This document shows, one piece after another, positions 10,629 to 19,889 of a stretch of 64,000 nt of DNA; position 1 is the first letter of the stretch, and the number at the start of each line of letters is the position of its first letter. This DNA comes from Arenicellales bacterium. GTDB lineage: Bacteria; Pseudomonadota; Gammaproteobacteria; Arenicellales; JAJDZL01. The position numbers and the translations under genes were made by a program. Location: the NCBI GenBank assembly GCA_958295885.1, contig OY282380.1, forward strand, positions 1,302,001-1,366,000, read 5' to 3'. Below the pieces are notes generated by a model that saw only the letters and a program-made list of their open reading frames with translations, was not told where the DNA came from and searched no databases.

Positions 10629-11117
10629 ATGAATAAATTTGCGTATGACACGTTAGGAACTTCAAGGGAACTCGAAGCTGCCGGCATGGAACGTCGTCAA
10701 GCGGAAGCGGTAGCGACCGCGATCGCCCGGCGCGAGGGCAATCTTGCGACCAAATCGGATCTCAATTTGTTAAGAACCGAACTCAAGTCGTTAAGAACCG
10801 AACTCAAGTCTGATGTCAGTAAAGTCGAGTCCAATGTTGCCAAAGTCGAGTCCGATATTGCCAAAGTCGAGTCCGACATCAGTTCGCTGAGAGCCAAAGT
10901 CGAGTCCGACATCAGTTCGCTGAGAACCGAAGTCAAGTCCGACATCAGTTCGCTGAGAACCGAAGTCAAGTCCGACATCAGTTCGCTGAGAACCGAAGTC
11001 AAGTCCGACATCTCGGAGGTCAGGTCGGAAATGAAGGCGCAGTTCAGATGGGCGATTTCAACGCAGGTCATCGCAGCATTTGCAGTCATTACGCTCGTCT
11101 ACGCGATCGTCCAGTAA
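10629..11117 (+). CDS. DUF1640/CCDC90-like coiled-coil membrane protein, copy 2
   Basis: A 162-residue paralogue of the 9348-9782 gene. The first 60 and last 40 residues are identical or nearly so. The coiled coil has one extra 7-residue unit (N-V-A-K-V-E-S) and one extra 11-residue unit (S-S-L-R-T-E-V-K-S-D-I). Adding both keeps the frame and adds 18 residues, and lengthens the rod without touching the head or the membrane anchor. The upstream 700 bases are duplicated with the gene, so each copy should carry the same promoter. Confidence 0.8.
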   Translation: MNKFAYDTLGTSRELEAAGMERRQAEAVATAIARREGNLATKSDLNLLRTELKSLRTELKSDVSKVESNVAKVESDIAKVESDISSLRAKVESDISSLRTEVKSDISSLRTEVKSDISSLRTEVKSDISEVRSEMKAQFRWAISTQVIAAFAVITLVYAIVQ

Positions 11118-11963
11118 GTCATCCCACCGATAAAAGCAGCAGGAAACCAGCTCAAGCAATCTTTTCAGAAGCAATAAATACCCATATATTGATCGGAGCA
11201 TGAAGCTGGGCGATCGGTTCAAAGCACCGATTATGCCACACTGAAGCACATTCGTCATCCAGCTCTTCGAATCATAGGCTGCTCCAACTTGACCGCAGTC
11301 AAAAAGGCCGCTTCAAGCAAAATAAGCATCAGTTCAAACATGCAAGAAAACGAAGTTGGTGCCGGCAAGACGGCAGGCTATACCCTCGCATTGCCCCATT
11401 TGCGCGACTTGGCAAATGAACCAAACTGGACAATGACGCTTTGTTCCGCTCAACGCCAATGCGCTGGTCTGCAGTCGATTCCGAAGTCCTGTACGATGTG
11501 CTGGTTCATCTGACGGATTAGACCCTGCCGGACAGGTTCGCAGCCGAGAGGGAAGCGCCGATGGATGGCTTGAGCTGATTCCTTCATTGAAACCAAGTCT
11601 ATGTTGGACATCAGTCTTTGACCTGAATCAATCCAGCAGTTCTAAACTGCCATCGCCGACGATGATTCTGCAATGATTGTGTCATTTCTGACCTCGGTGC
11701 CAACCATCGTGCACTGACTTGGTTCGCGTGGGAACGTCCTGCTTGCAATCGGAGCGCACGTCATGATAAGGTAAACCTTGTTGAAAGCTGCTCACCGAAA
11801 CTCGGCACAATGACTGCGAACCGCACAGGACGGCCACGGGCGCGGCTGGAAGATGACCGGAAGTCGCGCAGGCAGCTGCGACAGGACTGAGCCGTTTTTG
11901 GGGACGCAGGCCCTCCGAAGGCGTGGAGGATTCCTCATCGAATGAGTAATGTAAAATTAGGTT

Positions 11964-12473
11964 ATGAATAAATTTGCGTATGACACGTTAGGAACTTCAA
12001 GGGAACTCGAAGCTGCCGGCATGGAACGTCGTCAAGCGGAAGCGGTAGCGACCGCGATCGCCCGGCGCGAGGGCAATCTTGCGACCAAATCGGATCTCAA
12101 TTTGTTAAGAACCGAACTCAAGTCGTTAAGAACCGAACTCAAGTCTGATATCAGTAAAGTCGAGTCCAATGTTGCCAAAGTCGAGTCCGATATTGCCAAA
12201 GTCGAGTCCGATATTGCCAAAGTCGAGTCCGACATCAGTTCGCTGAGAACCGAAGTCAAGTCCGACATCAGTTCGCTGAGAACCGAAGTCAAGTCCGACA
12301 TCAGTTCGCTGAGAACCGAAGTCAAGTCCGACATCAGTTCGCTGAGAACCGAAGTCAAGTCCGACATCTCGGAGGTCAGGTCGGAAATGAAGGCGCAGTT
12401 CAGATGGGCGATTTCAACGCAGGTCATCGCAGCATTTGCAGTCATTACGCTCGTCTACGCGATCGTCCAGTAA
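11964..12473 (+). CDS. DUF1640/CCDC90-like coiled-coil membrane protein, copy 3
   Basis: The longest copy, 169 residues. Relative to copy 2 it has one more 7-residue unit (I-A-K-V-E-S-D, now present twice in a row), and the segment reading RAKVES in copies 1 and 2 has become RTEVKS. Head and membrane anchor are conserved. The progressive lengthening from copy 1 to copy 3, always in whole repeat units, is what slipped-strand mispairing or unequal crossing-over inside the coiled-coil codons would give. Confidence 0.8.
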   Translation: MNKFAYDTLGTSRELEAAGMERRQAEAVATAIARREGNLATKSDLNLLRTELKSLRTELKSDISKVESNVAKVESDIAKVESDIAKVESDISSLRTEVKSDISSLRTEVKSDISSLRTEVKSDISSLRTEVKSDISEVRSEMKAQFRWAISTQVIAAFAVITLVYAIVQ

Positions 12474-12735
12474 GTCATTCCACCGAAAAAAGCAGCAGGC
12501 AACCAGCTCAAGCAGTCTTTTCAGAAGCAATAAATGCCCATATATTGATCGGAGCATGAAGCTGGGCGATCGGTTCAAAGCACCGATTGTGCCGCGCTGA
12601 AGCACATTCGTCATCCAGCTCTTCGAATCATAGGCTGCTCCAACTTGACCGCAGCCAAAAAGGACGCTTCAAGCAAAATCAGCATCAGTTCAGACATGCA
12701 AGAAAACGAAGTTGGTGCCGGCAAGACGGCAGGCT

Positions 12736-13247
12736 AAACCCCAGAATTGCCCCATTTGCCCCGTTGGCGTTTTCTGATGAACACTAGTTATGAAATAAAC
12801 GATTGTGAGAGACTCAGACAATGTTTTTGGATTCAGCCAACTCAAAAGTTCCTGAATATCTTCGCAGCGTAACTGCCTCATTCTAAAAAATTGATATTAT
12901 TTTTGATAGCTGTAATTCATTCTCTCCTCATTCTGAGAATGGAAAGACAATTCTTAATCAAGCATAATTTTTCAAAGGATTTCAGAAATCAGAAACATAC
13001 TGGATTGAAGAATCGCGCCTAATCGAATTCTTGCGGTCGCTACAGATACAATTGCAAAGGATATCGTTCATCGTTTAAACGAGTAATATTCTGAGTACGC
13101 TCAACTGCCGTTACGGCTTGGAGATGAATGCTTACACGAAATTCCAAGCGGAGTGAAGTATTTTTCTCGACGTGCAGGGCAACAGATCAACCAATCTTTC
13201 GATCGATTTAGAATCATGTCTGCAGTAAAGAAAAAGGATTACAGCGG
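12736..13247. other. Region between the array and the pseG-like gene
   Basis: About 510 bases with no recognisable gene. It should contain the promoter for the pseG-like gene at 13248. No clear promoter boxes or terminator picked out. Confidence 0.4.
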
Positions 13248-14306
13248 ATGACCGGCTTTGTCGCGTTACGCTACGACCTCTCGCAACTCATCGGCTCGGG
13301 TCATTTGAGGAGAATGATGTCTGTTGGCATGGAGTTGGACAATCGTCAAATTCCATATCGTTTCGTCGGAACTGCTGCATCCGCGGCATTATTCAACGAG
13401 TTCAATATTCCGACAGACCGGACGATTCAGATTGACGCAAACGAAGGTGAGGCTGACTGGTTGAGCAAGGCGCCGCGATTCACTCACGTCATCGTTGATG
13501 TCTGCCACGAACACAGAAGCAATGCCGGAGAGTTGGTTCGCGACATCAAAAAGGCCGGGACGCATAGAGTAGCTGTGATTGACTCAATAGCACCTGATCA
13601 TTTTCAGGAAAAAATAGACGGTATTCCAGAACTCGTTGTGACGCCTTACTTGAACGCGGATTTGTTTCGTCCAGCTCCTTCAGCTCAAATTTGGCTGCAC
13701 GGCAGCAAGTACAGCCTGCTTGATCACGAGTTTCGCAGACGACGGCTGAATTTGACAGACCCTCAAAGGAAGCTGGAAAACAACCTCTTGATTTGTTGTG
13801 GTGGCAGCGATCCAGAAAACTTGACCGAACTGATTCTGAATCAGTTGATTCAACAGAACGCTTTGCCGGTGCGAACCACTGTCGTCGTTGGAAACCTTTT
13901 TTCTTCCAACAGAAAAAAATCATTGCAGACGCTTGTTGAGAGAACCGAGCTGAACATTGATCTGGCAGATGGAAAGAACGGAATTGGGCATTTCCTTGAA
14001 AAATGTACATTTGTAATCGCACGGGTAGGTCTGATTAGTTACGAAGCGGCATGTCTGGGCAAAACCATGATTCTAATTTTGGACCAGACTCGCTACGAGC
14101 CTTATCTACGAGGTTTTGAAAGTTCAACACTAGCAAAAGTGTTTTTTATGGATCAGCCGGACGACAAGCGCTCGTTCGAGCAATTCCTGAATAGCTTGGC
14201 AGACCGAGAAAAAGTAACACGATACAGTAAATTCAATCAAGTTGGATTCAATGCAGTTGACGGTTTAGGCATCAGCAGATTTCTGAATCGATTTTTGAAG
14301 AACTAA
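13248..14306 (+). CDS. PseG-like UDP-sugar hydrolase / GT-B-fold protein
   Basis: A 352-residue soluble protein. The N-terminus has RYDLSQLIGSGHLRRMM (residues about 8-24), matching the R-x-D-x-S-x-x-I-G-x-GH-x-x-R motif of PseG. PseG removes UDP from UDP-2,4-diacetamido-trideoxy-altropyranose in pseudaminic acid synthesis. Around residue 184 it has CCGGSDPENL, the family's nucleotide-binding GGSDP loop, and later ARVGLISYEAACLGK, as in MurG/PseG-type GT-B folds. The pathway's next enzyme, PseI, may be the product of the NeuB/PseI-like gene 457 bases downstream. The other pathway genes (pseB, pseC, pseH, pseF) are not in the window. Exact sugar is uncertain. Confidence 0.75.
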   Translation: MTGFVALRYDLSQLIGSGHLRRMMSVGMELDNRQIPYRFVGTAASAALFNEFNIPTDRTIQIDANEGEADWLSKAPRFTHVIVDVCHEHRSNAGELVRDIKKAGTHRVAVIDSIAPDHFQEKIDGIPELVVTPYLNADLFRPAPSAQIWLHGSKYSLLDHEFRRRRLNLTDPQRKLENNLLICCGGSDPENLTELILNQLIQQNALPVRTTVVVGNLFSSNRKKSLQTLVERTELNIDLADGKNGIGHFLEKCTFVIARVGLISYEAACLGKTMILILDQTRYEPYLRGFESSTLAKVFFMDQPDDKRSFEQFLNSLADREKVTRYSKFNQVGFNAVDGLGISRFLNRFLKN

Positions 14307-14763
14307 TCTGGGCAAAAATAATCGAAAACGCGACTGTTTGATTTTGTGAATTTATTCGAATTCAGCTGACGCCTGCTATCGCGAGATGGGTAGAAAACAG
14401 CCACTTGCACAGAGAAATAGGCGATTCGGTCAATGTCGAGCCAAACCGTACCGAAAAGCGCTTGTTATACGTACGACAGAGACAGGCAGATGTTTCCCCA
14501 ATTTCTGACTCTGCAGGAATCATCGCTGCCGCCCCGCTGTACCAAGGAATAGATCCGATCGACGTTGTGGCTGCCTCTTCAATGGAAGCCTGTCACAGAT
14601 TTCAACGAGTCCGACACCGCTCCGACTGGACGTTCGGTGTGCTTTATAATTTCGTTGCAAGGTCTTCAGTCATTTGACCAAATCTAACGAATACCATTCG
14701 TTAATTCAATGTTTTCAAAATACTAGAAGCCGCTTAACGTGACAGTTGCACTGCTTGCTCAGA
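14307..14763. other. Gap between the pseG-like and pseI-like genes
   Basis: 457 bases. A 90-codon open frame at 14405-14677 has no family resemblance or ribosome binding site, so I do not call it. A deleted pathway gene may once have been here; nothing recognisable remains. Confidence 0.4.
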
Positions 14764-15810
14764 ATGATAAAAGACATCCAGATTGAAGACCGATTCATCG
14801 GTGAGAATCATAAAGCACTGCTGATCGCGGAAATGTCTGCAAACCATGACCGAGATTTGAACCAAGCGTTCGAATTGGTTGATCTTGCTGCAGAATGTGG
14901 GTGGGACTGTGTGAAATTACAAACCTACGATGCAGATTCACTGACCGTTCCCAGCCAGCACCACAGCATGAAGATTGATCCAGTCTGGGGCAAAGATTAC
15001 TTGTATGACCTCTACCAAACAGCCTGCATGCCGATGGAATTTCACAAGCCGCTGTTTGAACGCATCAGGGAAAAAGGATTGATGCCTTTTACTTCAGTCT
15101 ACGACCCAAGAGACATCGATTTTATCGAAAAACTGGATTGTCCAATTTATAAAATCGCCTCTTTTGAGATCACTTTTGATGATCTGCTGGCAGAAGTGGC
15201 TCAAACTGGAAAACCAGTCATTCTGTCAACCGGCATGGCTACATTGGATGAAGTCGAACATGCTCTTGAAATCCTGGACAACCACACAAGCGGACCAGTA
15301 GTGCTTTTGCATTGCAGTTCCTGTTACCCTGCTCCCGTAGAGTCAGCCAATCTATCTGCGATGATTGCGATGAAAAACAAGTTTGAACGGCATGTAGGAT
15401 TTTCCGATCATACGATAGGCTCAGTGGTTTCGATTTCTGCCTGTGCCCTGGGCGCAGCTGCGATCGAAAAGCACTATACAAACGACTGTTCTCGGAAAGG
15501 TCCCGATCATCGATTTTCCGCTACTGAAGAAGTGATGAAGACAATTTCCGACGCGGCTGCGCAAATTCAGCTGGCTCGAGGAGATGGTGTGAAAAAACCG
15601 CATCCAGATGAACTCCAAAACATGTTTGGACGACGGTCGGCATTCGCTTTGTCCGCGCTGCCCGCAGGTCACATTTTGTCTGAAAACGATTTCCGGTTTG
15701 TCCGGCCTGGAGTTGGAGTGCCAGCGAATCAGAAACATGCATTATTGGGTAAATCTTTGATTCGGGATGTTGCAGCACTGACCCCAATCACCTACGACGA
15801 CATCGAATAG
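14764..15810 (+). CDS. NeuB/PseI-family nonulosonic acid synthase
   Basis: A 348-residue enzyme from the ATG at 14764 (an upstream TTG at 14746 is less likely). The N-terminal TIM barrel carries ALLIAEMSANHDRDLNQAFE, then VKLQTYDADSL, KIASFEI, ILSTGMATLDEVE and RHVGFSDHTIGS, all hallmark NeuB segments. The C-terminal 60 residues form the SAF/antifreeze-like domain (RRSAFALSALPAGHILSENDF). These enzymes condense an N-acetyl hexose with phosphoenolpyruvate to give sialic, legionaminic or pseudaminic acid. Details such as LYDLYQTACMP and the PseG-like neighbour favour pseudaminic acid (PseI), but legionaminic acid is not excluded. The product would decorate surface glycans or flagellin. Confidence 0.85.
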   Translation: MIKDIQIEDRFIGENHKALLIAEMSANHDRDLNQAFELVDLAAECGWDCVKLQTYDADSLTVPSQHHSMKIDPVWGKDYLYDLYQTACMPMEFHKPLFERIREKGLMPFTSVYDPRDIDFIEKLDCPIYKIASFEITFDDLLAEVAQTGKPVILSTGMATLDEVEHALEILDNHTSGPVVLLHCSSCYPAPVESANLSAMIAMKNKFERHVGFSDHTIGSVVSISACALGAAAIEKHYTNDCSRKGPDHRFSATEEVMKTISDAAAQIQLARGDGVKKPHPDELQNMFGRRSAFALSALPAGHILSENDFRFVRPGVGVPANQKHALLGKSLIRDVAALTPITYDDIE

Positions 15811-15871
15811 AACAGAAAGACGTCAATCAGACGCACAGATGAAATTCTGAAGCAGCAGGTTTCTGCTCGAT

Positions 15872-17599
15872 TCAGAGATCGGTCAGCCGAGCATATAGAT
15901 TCGGCAGAATATCCGGCAGTGAATGGAATTCCGAATAGACGGCATAGTTCCCTTCGCCAAACAGATGCTTGAGATAACGAGGTCCGTGTTGATCAATAGT
16001 CAGCCCGAAGCATTTGATGCCAGTCATTCTCAGCTCAAGCAGCGCTTTGCGAGTATCTTCCAAGGCATATTTGCCTTCGTAGCGGTCGGTAGGATCGTTC
16101 GGCTTCCCGTCGCTCAGAATCAGCAGCAGCTTTTGGCGGGAACTGCGCTTCTGAAGCTTCACACCCAAATGTCGAATCACAGGTCCAATCCGAGTATAGT
16201 TTCGGGGTTTGACTCTTAGAAGATTCCGTTGTACGGATTGATCGTAGGGGGCATCAAAGGTTTTAATGCGGTCACATCGAATCCGTAACCGACTGTCACT
16301 GGAAAAACTGTACATCGCAAATTCGTCGCCTGCCGCATCAAACACTTGAGCTAAAACAGCCAGCGACTGCTTCGCAACATCAATCACTCTTCGATGACTC
16401 ACCCAAGCTTCGGTAGAGCGCGATGCATCCATGAGCACGATAACCGACAGGTCTCGGTAATCTCGCACCAATTCACGATAGAATTTTGAACTCTGCCGAC
16501 CGAATCCTTTGCGGTCGCCTACGCCAGTTACGTAAACATCAATATCCAACTCTTGTGCGTCCTCTAATTGCCGTTTCCACTTCGTTTCCTGCCTCAGTGT
16601 CATAAAGCGTCTTTGTACGCGGCGAACAATTTCGGTAAACTGGGCATCAAGTTCCGTAGCATAGCTTCCCTTGAGCTTGTACTCGGTCAGGCGGCACCAG
16701 TTTTTCAAATACGACTGCGTCGAGTAATTCCATTCTGGATATGTAAATTGATCCTGAGTGGCTGCAAGACCTTTTTTGACATCCGGCACTAATTCGGGAT
16801 CAAATTCAGCTTGAGGTTCCAGTTGCTCAGGCGCCAATGATTGAGGCTTTTTGCTGCTGCGCCACCATGGAAAGCGAATCTTCTTGACATTCGGAGTGCG
16901 GAACGACCAAAGCGGCACATGCAGAAATGGAACGGTTACATCCTGCCACTCGGTTTCTGGAATCACCTTTTCACCGCTCAATGCCTGCTGCATCATTCGC
17001 GACAGTGACTGACTGACCTCAATGGACTGATCTCCAAGTGCGTATCGAAAAGCTGCTTCCAGCTGCAGTGAACGATTTCTCTTTGTTGAACCTGGATCAG
17101 AAAAGGCAATTTGACGCTGAGCGACTTCATGCTGGCACAGTCGTTGATATCGGTCTGAAAGTCGAGGAAATGACTGAAGAATTCTTGCCGAAGTCTTCAC
17201 TCCATGCAGCAGATGTCTGACGCCAGGGCACAATGATGAATACTCGGAATTTGGTTCTTCAACAGCCAAGAATGCTGCCAGCCAGTAATAGAGCTCTCGA
17301 TTGAGTTCGCGCGTGCGATATCTATTGATGCGCTTTGGTAGATGTATCATCCCAGGTTCTGACCACGCCTGAAGGTCAAGTCCTGCATGCGTAGACAGCT
17401 TTGACGTTGCGTCATATTGTGACGCTTTCGCCAGCCCCCGATCCAATTCTCCGCCCAGAGCATGGTAGTACAGTTCCAGGCTTCGCCACAGTTCCTTGCC
17501 AATTACTGCTGACTGAGGGTGTCGGAGCCGCCCCGCGAGTCCAAACAGCAGGCCGTACCAAATTACGGCGATGCCGTGAAAAATATATCGATTCTTCAA
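15872..17599 (-). CDS. NorD/CbbO-type von Willebrand factor A protein
   Basis: A 575-residue soluble protein whose last 200 residues form a VWA domain. The metal-ion site is DASRS at about residue 390 (D-x-S-x-S), followed by RRVIDVAKQSLAVLAQVF, then NYTRIGPVIRHL and LLLILSDGKPND. These match NorD/CbbO, the partners of the NorQ/CbbQ AAA+ ATPases. The pair activates a target metalloenzyme: nitric oxide reductase (nor) or form I/II Rubisco (cbb). It starts with TTG and overlaps the NorQ stop by four bases (TTGA), so the two are translationally coupled. No nor or cbb structural gene lies in the window, and the target is unknown. Confidence 0.85.
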   Translation of the reverse strand: MKNRYIFHGIAVIWYGLLFGLAGRLRHPQSAVIGKELWRSLELYYHALGGELDRGLAKASQYDATSKLSTHAGLDLQAWSEPGMIHLPKRINRYRTRELNRELYYWLAAFLAVEEPNSEYSSLCPGVRHLLHGVKTSARILQSFPRLSDRYQRLCQHEVAQRQIAFSDPGSTKRNRSLQLEAAFRYALGDQSIEVSQSLSRMMQQALSGEKVIPETEWQDVTVPFLHVPLWSFRTPNVKKIRFPWWRSSKKPQSLAPEQLEPQAEFDPELVPDVKKGLAATQDQFTYPEWNYSTQSYLKNWCRLTEYKLKGSYATELDAQFTEIVRRVQRRFMTLRQETKWKRQLEDAQELDIDVYVTGVGDRKGFGRQSSKFYRELVRDYRDLSVIVLMDASRSTEAWVSHRRVIDVAKQSLAVLAQVFDAAGDEFAMYSFSSDSRLRIRCDRIKTFDAPYDQSVQRNLLRVKPRNYTRIGPVIRHLGVKLQKRSSRQKLLLILSDGKPNDPTDRYEGKYALEDTRKALLELRMTGIKCFGLTIDQHGPRYLKHLFGEGNYAVYSEFHSLPDILPNLYARLTDL

Positions 17600-18384
17600 A
17601 AGTAAGTTTTCACTATCTCGATCAATCCTTCCCGAATGATCAAATCATCCGTTAATGGGTCGATCAATGCAGCTTCACAGGCATGTTTTGGATTCATTCC
17701 GTCATGAATGAGATGGGATGCGTGCACAAGCAATCGCGTGGATGCAGTTTCCTCTATGTCGTGACCTTCGACATCGCGCAGACGTCGACCTAACTCAACC
17801 AGCTTTACCGCAGTCTTCCTGTCAATTCCCGATTCGGACATCAAGATCTGGACTTCCTGATGAAACTCGGGAAAACCAAAGGTTAGTGACACGAATCTTT
17901 GCCGCGTGCTCTGCTTTAGATTTTTGAACAGATTTTGATAACCGGGGTTGAACGAGACAACGAGCATGAACTCTGGAGTTGCCTTAAGGGTTTCACCGGT
18001 CCTGTCCAGATACATCGTCCTGCGATCATCACAAAGAGAGTGCAGCACGACCGTTGTGTCTTTTCTCGCTTCGACGATTTCATCCAAATAGCAGATTCCG
18101 CCCTCGCGAACAGCTCTCGTCAACGGACCATCCTGCCATACAGTCTGATCATTCTTGATCAAATAACGACCTACCAAATCTGAAACAGACATCTCATCAT
18201 GACAGGCGACCGTATACAGCGTTCGCTCCAGCATAGCTGCCATGTGTCGGACAAATCTTGTTTTTCCACAGCCAGTTGGACCTTTCAGCAAGACCGCAAG
18301 GCCTCTTCTATATGCAGACTGAAAAATTTCGACTTCATTTCCCTGTCGAAAATAAACTGGTATCTGTGAATTATTCATGCTCAA
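17596..18384 (-). CDS. NorQ/CbbQ-type MoxR AAA+ ATPase
   Basis: A 262-residue ATPase. Walker A is GPTGCGKT at residues 35-42 and Walker B ICYLDEI at about 97-103, followed by the sensor-1 region VVSFNPGYQN. The C-terminal helical part (AALIDPLTDD) is the CbbQ/NirQ/NorQ C-terminal extension. The family uses ATP to remodel metalloenzymes together with the VWA partner encoded next to it. The ATG at 18384 is only 16 bases from the left end of an IS1595-family fragment (18400), so the native promoter may have been replaced or disrupted by the insertion. Confidence 0.88.
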   Translation of the reverse strand: MSMNNSQIPVYFRQGNEVEIFQSAYRRGLAVLLKGPTGCGKTRFVRHMAAMLERTLYTVACHDEMSVSDLVGRYLIKNDQTVWQDGPLTRAVREGGICYLDEIVEARKDTTVVLHSLCDDRRTMYLDRTGETLKATPEFMLVVSFNPGYQNLFKNLKQSTRQRFVSLTFGFPEFHQEVQILMSESGIDRKTAVKLVELGRRLRDVEGHDIEETASTRLLVHASHLIHDGMNPKHACEAALIDPLTDDLIIREGLIEIVKTYF

Positions 18385-18399
18385 AAAATAATATTTTAT

Positions 18400-18715
18400 G
18401 CATCTGAACTTGTTTCAGCCAAAATCATAGGGAAATTGGTTGGTGATTGGCGGTCGCATGCAACAGCCGTTGTGGCAGTTGGAATTGCCACAAACGACAA
18501 TCGAAACGATAAACAAATTCGTAATTGCACTCGTGCTGGCAATGACCGCTGACGGCGTGATGTTCCCAGCAGGAAACGTTTGAGATTGCCGATGACGATG
18601 TGTATCATTGGCAACCAATGAGCGGCTTGTCGCGGCGGTGTCACACGAGCTTCCTGCTGACAGTGTTCAGACACGATGTTCAAAGCGACAAAGGCGTCGC
18701 TGCGAACCATTTCGG
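18400..18715 (-). mobile_element. IS1595-family fragment, copy B (left end only)
   Basis: Begins with the 21-bp terminal repeat GCATCTGAACTTGTTTCAGCC at 18400-18420 and follows copy A (4867 onward) through the transposase C-terminal codons to about 18715 with scattered substitutions and indels. The right part and right repeat are missing. The minus-strand frame still shows MIHIVIGNLKRFLLG, matching copy A. Dead element. Confidence 0.8.
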
Positions 18716-18923
18716 CAGCGGCCGCCAAATCCAAAAGAATCTATCGTTGCCTGAACCAGATATGGGAAACAGCCTGTTCTGCCACAATCGAAATGCCGAA
18801 AGGAATCAGAACTTCGCTAAATGACTTTAAATCCGAAACTTCGATTCGGATTTGAATTTGCTTTATCGGCATTTTCCTTCGCAGTGCCCGAATTTCTACC
18901 CTCGTAGAAAGAAGATCAGCTAG

Positions 18924-19355
18924 TTACGGACCATACCCTATGAACTCAAGTAAGCTTCCAATCTCCTCTTCTTGACTTCGAATGACTTGGGCCAGCAGAT
19001 CATTCGCTGAAACTACGGCCGTTAGTTCTCCGTCATTAACAACGGGAAGATGACGAAAACCTTTGCTTACAACTATTTTCATACAATCATCAATGCTGTC
19101 GTCCGAATTTACAGTTATCACTTTCTCAGTCATGACTTCAGAGATTGGTGTATTTTTTGGGTCACGTCCAAGTAGTCCTACTCGGCGAGCATAATCTCTC
19201 TCGCTGAAAATTCCGACGAGTTCTCCTGATTTAACTACTGGTACAACTCCGATGTTCCTTTCGGTAAATACATTCAACGCATCAAAGACTGTATCATCAG
19301 GAGAAACCGTCCAAACGGTACTGCCAGTCCGAAGTATGGTTGAAATCGGTAACAT
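18924..19355 (-). CDS. Two-CBS-domain protein
   Basis: A 143-residue protein that is nothing but a pair of CBS domains: residues about 10-65 (SPDDTVFDALNVFTERNIGV, ending in the SERDYARR motif) and 70-130 (ITVNSDDSIDDCMKIVVSKG, then RHLPVVNDGEL). The IFSERDYARR segment is typical of stand-alone bacterial CBS proteins that bind adenosyl nucleotides and sense energy charge or regulate a partner. Good ribosome binding site (AAGGGGGTG just before the ATG). No partner gene is adjacent, so the regulated target is unknown. Confidence 0.9.
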   Translation of the reverse strand: MLPISTILRTGSTVWTVSPDDTVFDALNVFTERNIGVVPVVKSGELVGIFSERDYARRVGLLGRDPKNTPISEVMTEKVITVNSDDSIDDCMKIVVSKGFRHLPVVNDGELTAVVSANDLLAQVIRSQEEEIGSLLEFIGYGP

Positions 19356-19889
19356 ATTTCACCCCCTTAATGATCTATGAGTCTGCCTGCCAGGATCTTT
19401 CACACAATTCTGTCATAAACTAATTTACGTCAACTTTGGTCCACTACTAAACACTCATTCTCCGACCTATCGGATTTTCGTTGGCTCAATTTTGAGGCAA
19501 ACCCTGACCTAAATTTAATGTATCCCCTCGTGAGGCGTTGATGGAAAGCCAAACTACGTTAAAAATATTTTGCATGACAGTTCTGATTATAACCTTGTAT
19601 CGAATTGAAAAAAATACGTCCATAGTATCTTAAACCTCCCAACTTCATCGAAAACAGCATCGTACGATTATGCAGTTCATGAATTGAAAATGCCTTTTAT
19701 AGTCATATAAGTACGGTAGTTGGCATGCACTTGGAATATTTTTGTAGGAGGACCTCAGCATTGTGAAGGAGTTATTTTCACAATTCATAACTCGTTGATA
19801 TGCTATTGAATATTCGAGAGTTAATTTTGGAAATTCTAAACTTGGGTTGACGGCCCAAGAGATTTAGAACATACTTTCTATTGTAGATG
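19356..19889. other. Promoter-side intergenic region of the CBS gene
   Basis: About 530 AT-rich bases. There is a TTGTGAAGGAG...TTTTCACAA inverted motif near 19762-19786, and an AGGAGG motif at 19747 that is not followed by a usable frame. No gene supported. Confidence 0.35.

Larger units (their letters stand above)
8641..12735 (+). repeat. Tandem array: three units of about 1.3 kb plus a partial fourth
   Basis: The marker CATCCAGCTCTT recurs at 8641, 9921, 11256 and 12612, so the units are 1280, 1335 and 1356 bases long and head to tail. Outside the coding region the three units are nearly identical, with scattered substitutions and a one-base change in an A run. The length differences come from the DUF1640 gene in each unit: +54 (one 21-bp plus one 33-bp repeat) and then +21. 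The partial fourth unit diverges after about 12735. Each unit has about 700 bases of non-coding sequence before the gene, whose origin I could not identify. Confidence 0.9.

Noticed and set aside
9416..12445. Long minus-strand open frames opposite the three DUF1640 genes
   Set aside because: They are mirror frames produced by the repetitive codons; the plus-strand product has a recognised family layout and a membrane anchor.
9348..12473. Short direct repeats of 21 and 33 bases that could suggest a CRISPR array
   Set aside because: They are in-frame coding repeats of a coiled coil, with no variable spacers and no cas genes.
14405..14677. 90-codon frame between the pseG-like and pseI-like genes
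   Set aside because: No ribosome binding site, no family match and non-coding-like composition.
15872..18384. A MoxR-VWA defence system
   Set aside because: The ATPase and VWA protein fit the NorQ/CbbQ and NorD/CbbO subfamilies, and no accessory defence genes are adjacent.
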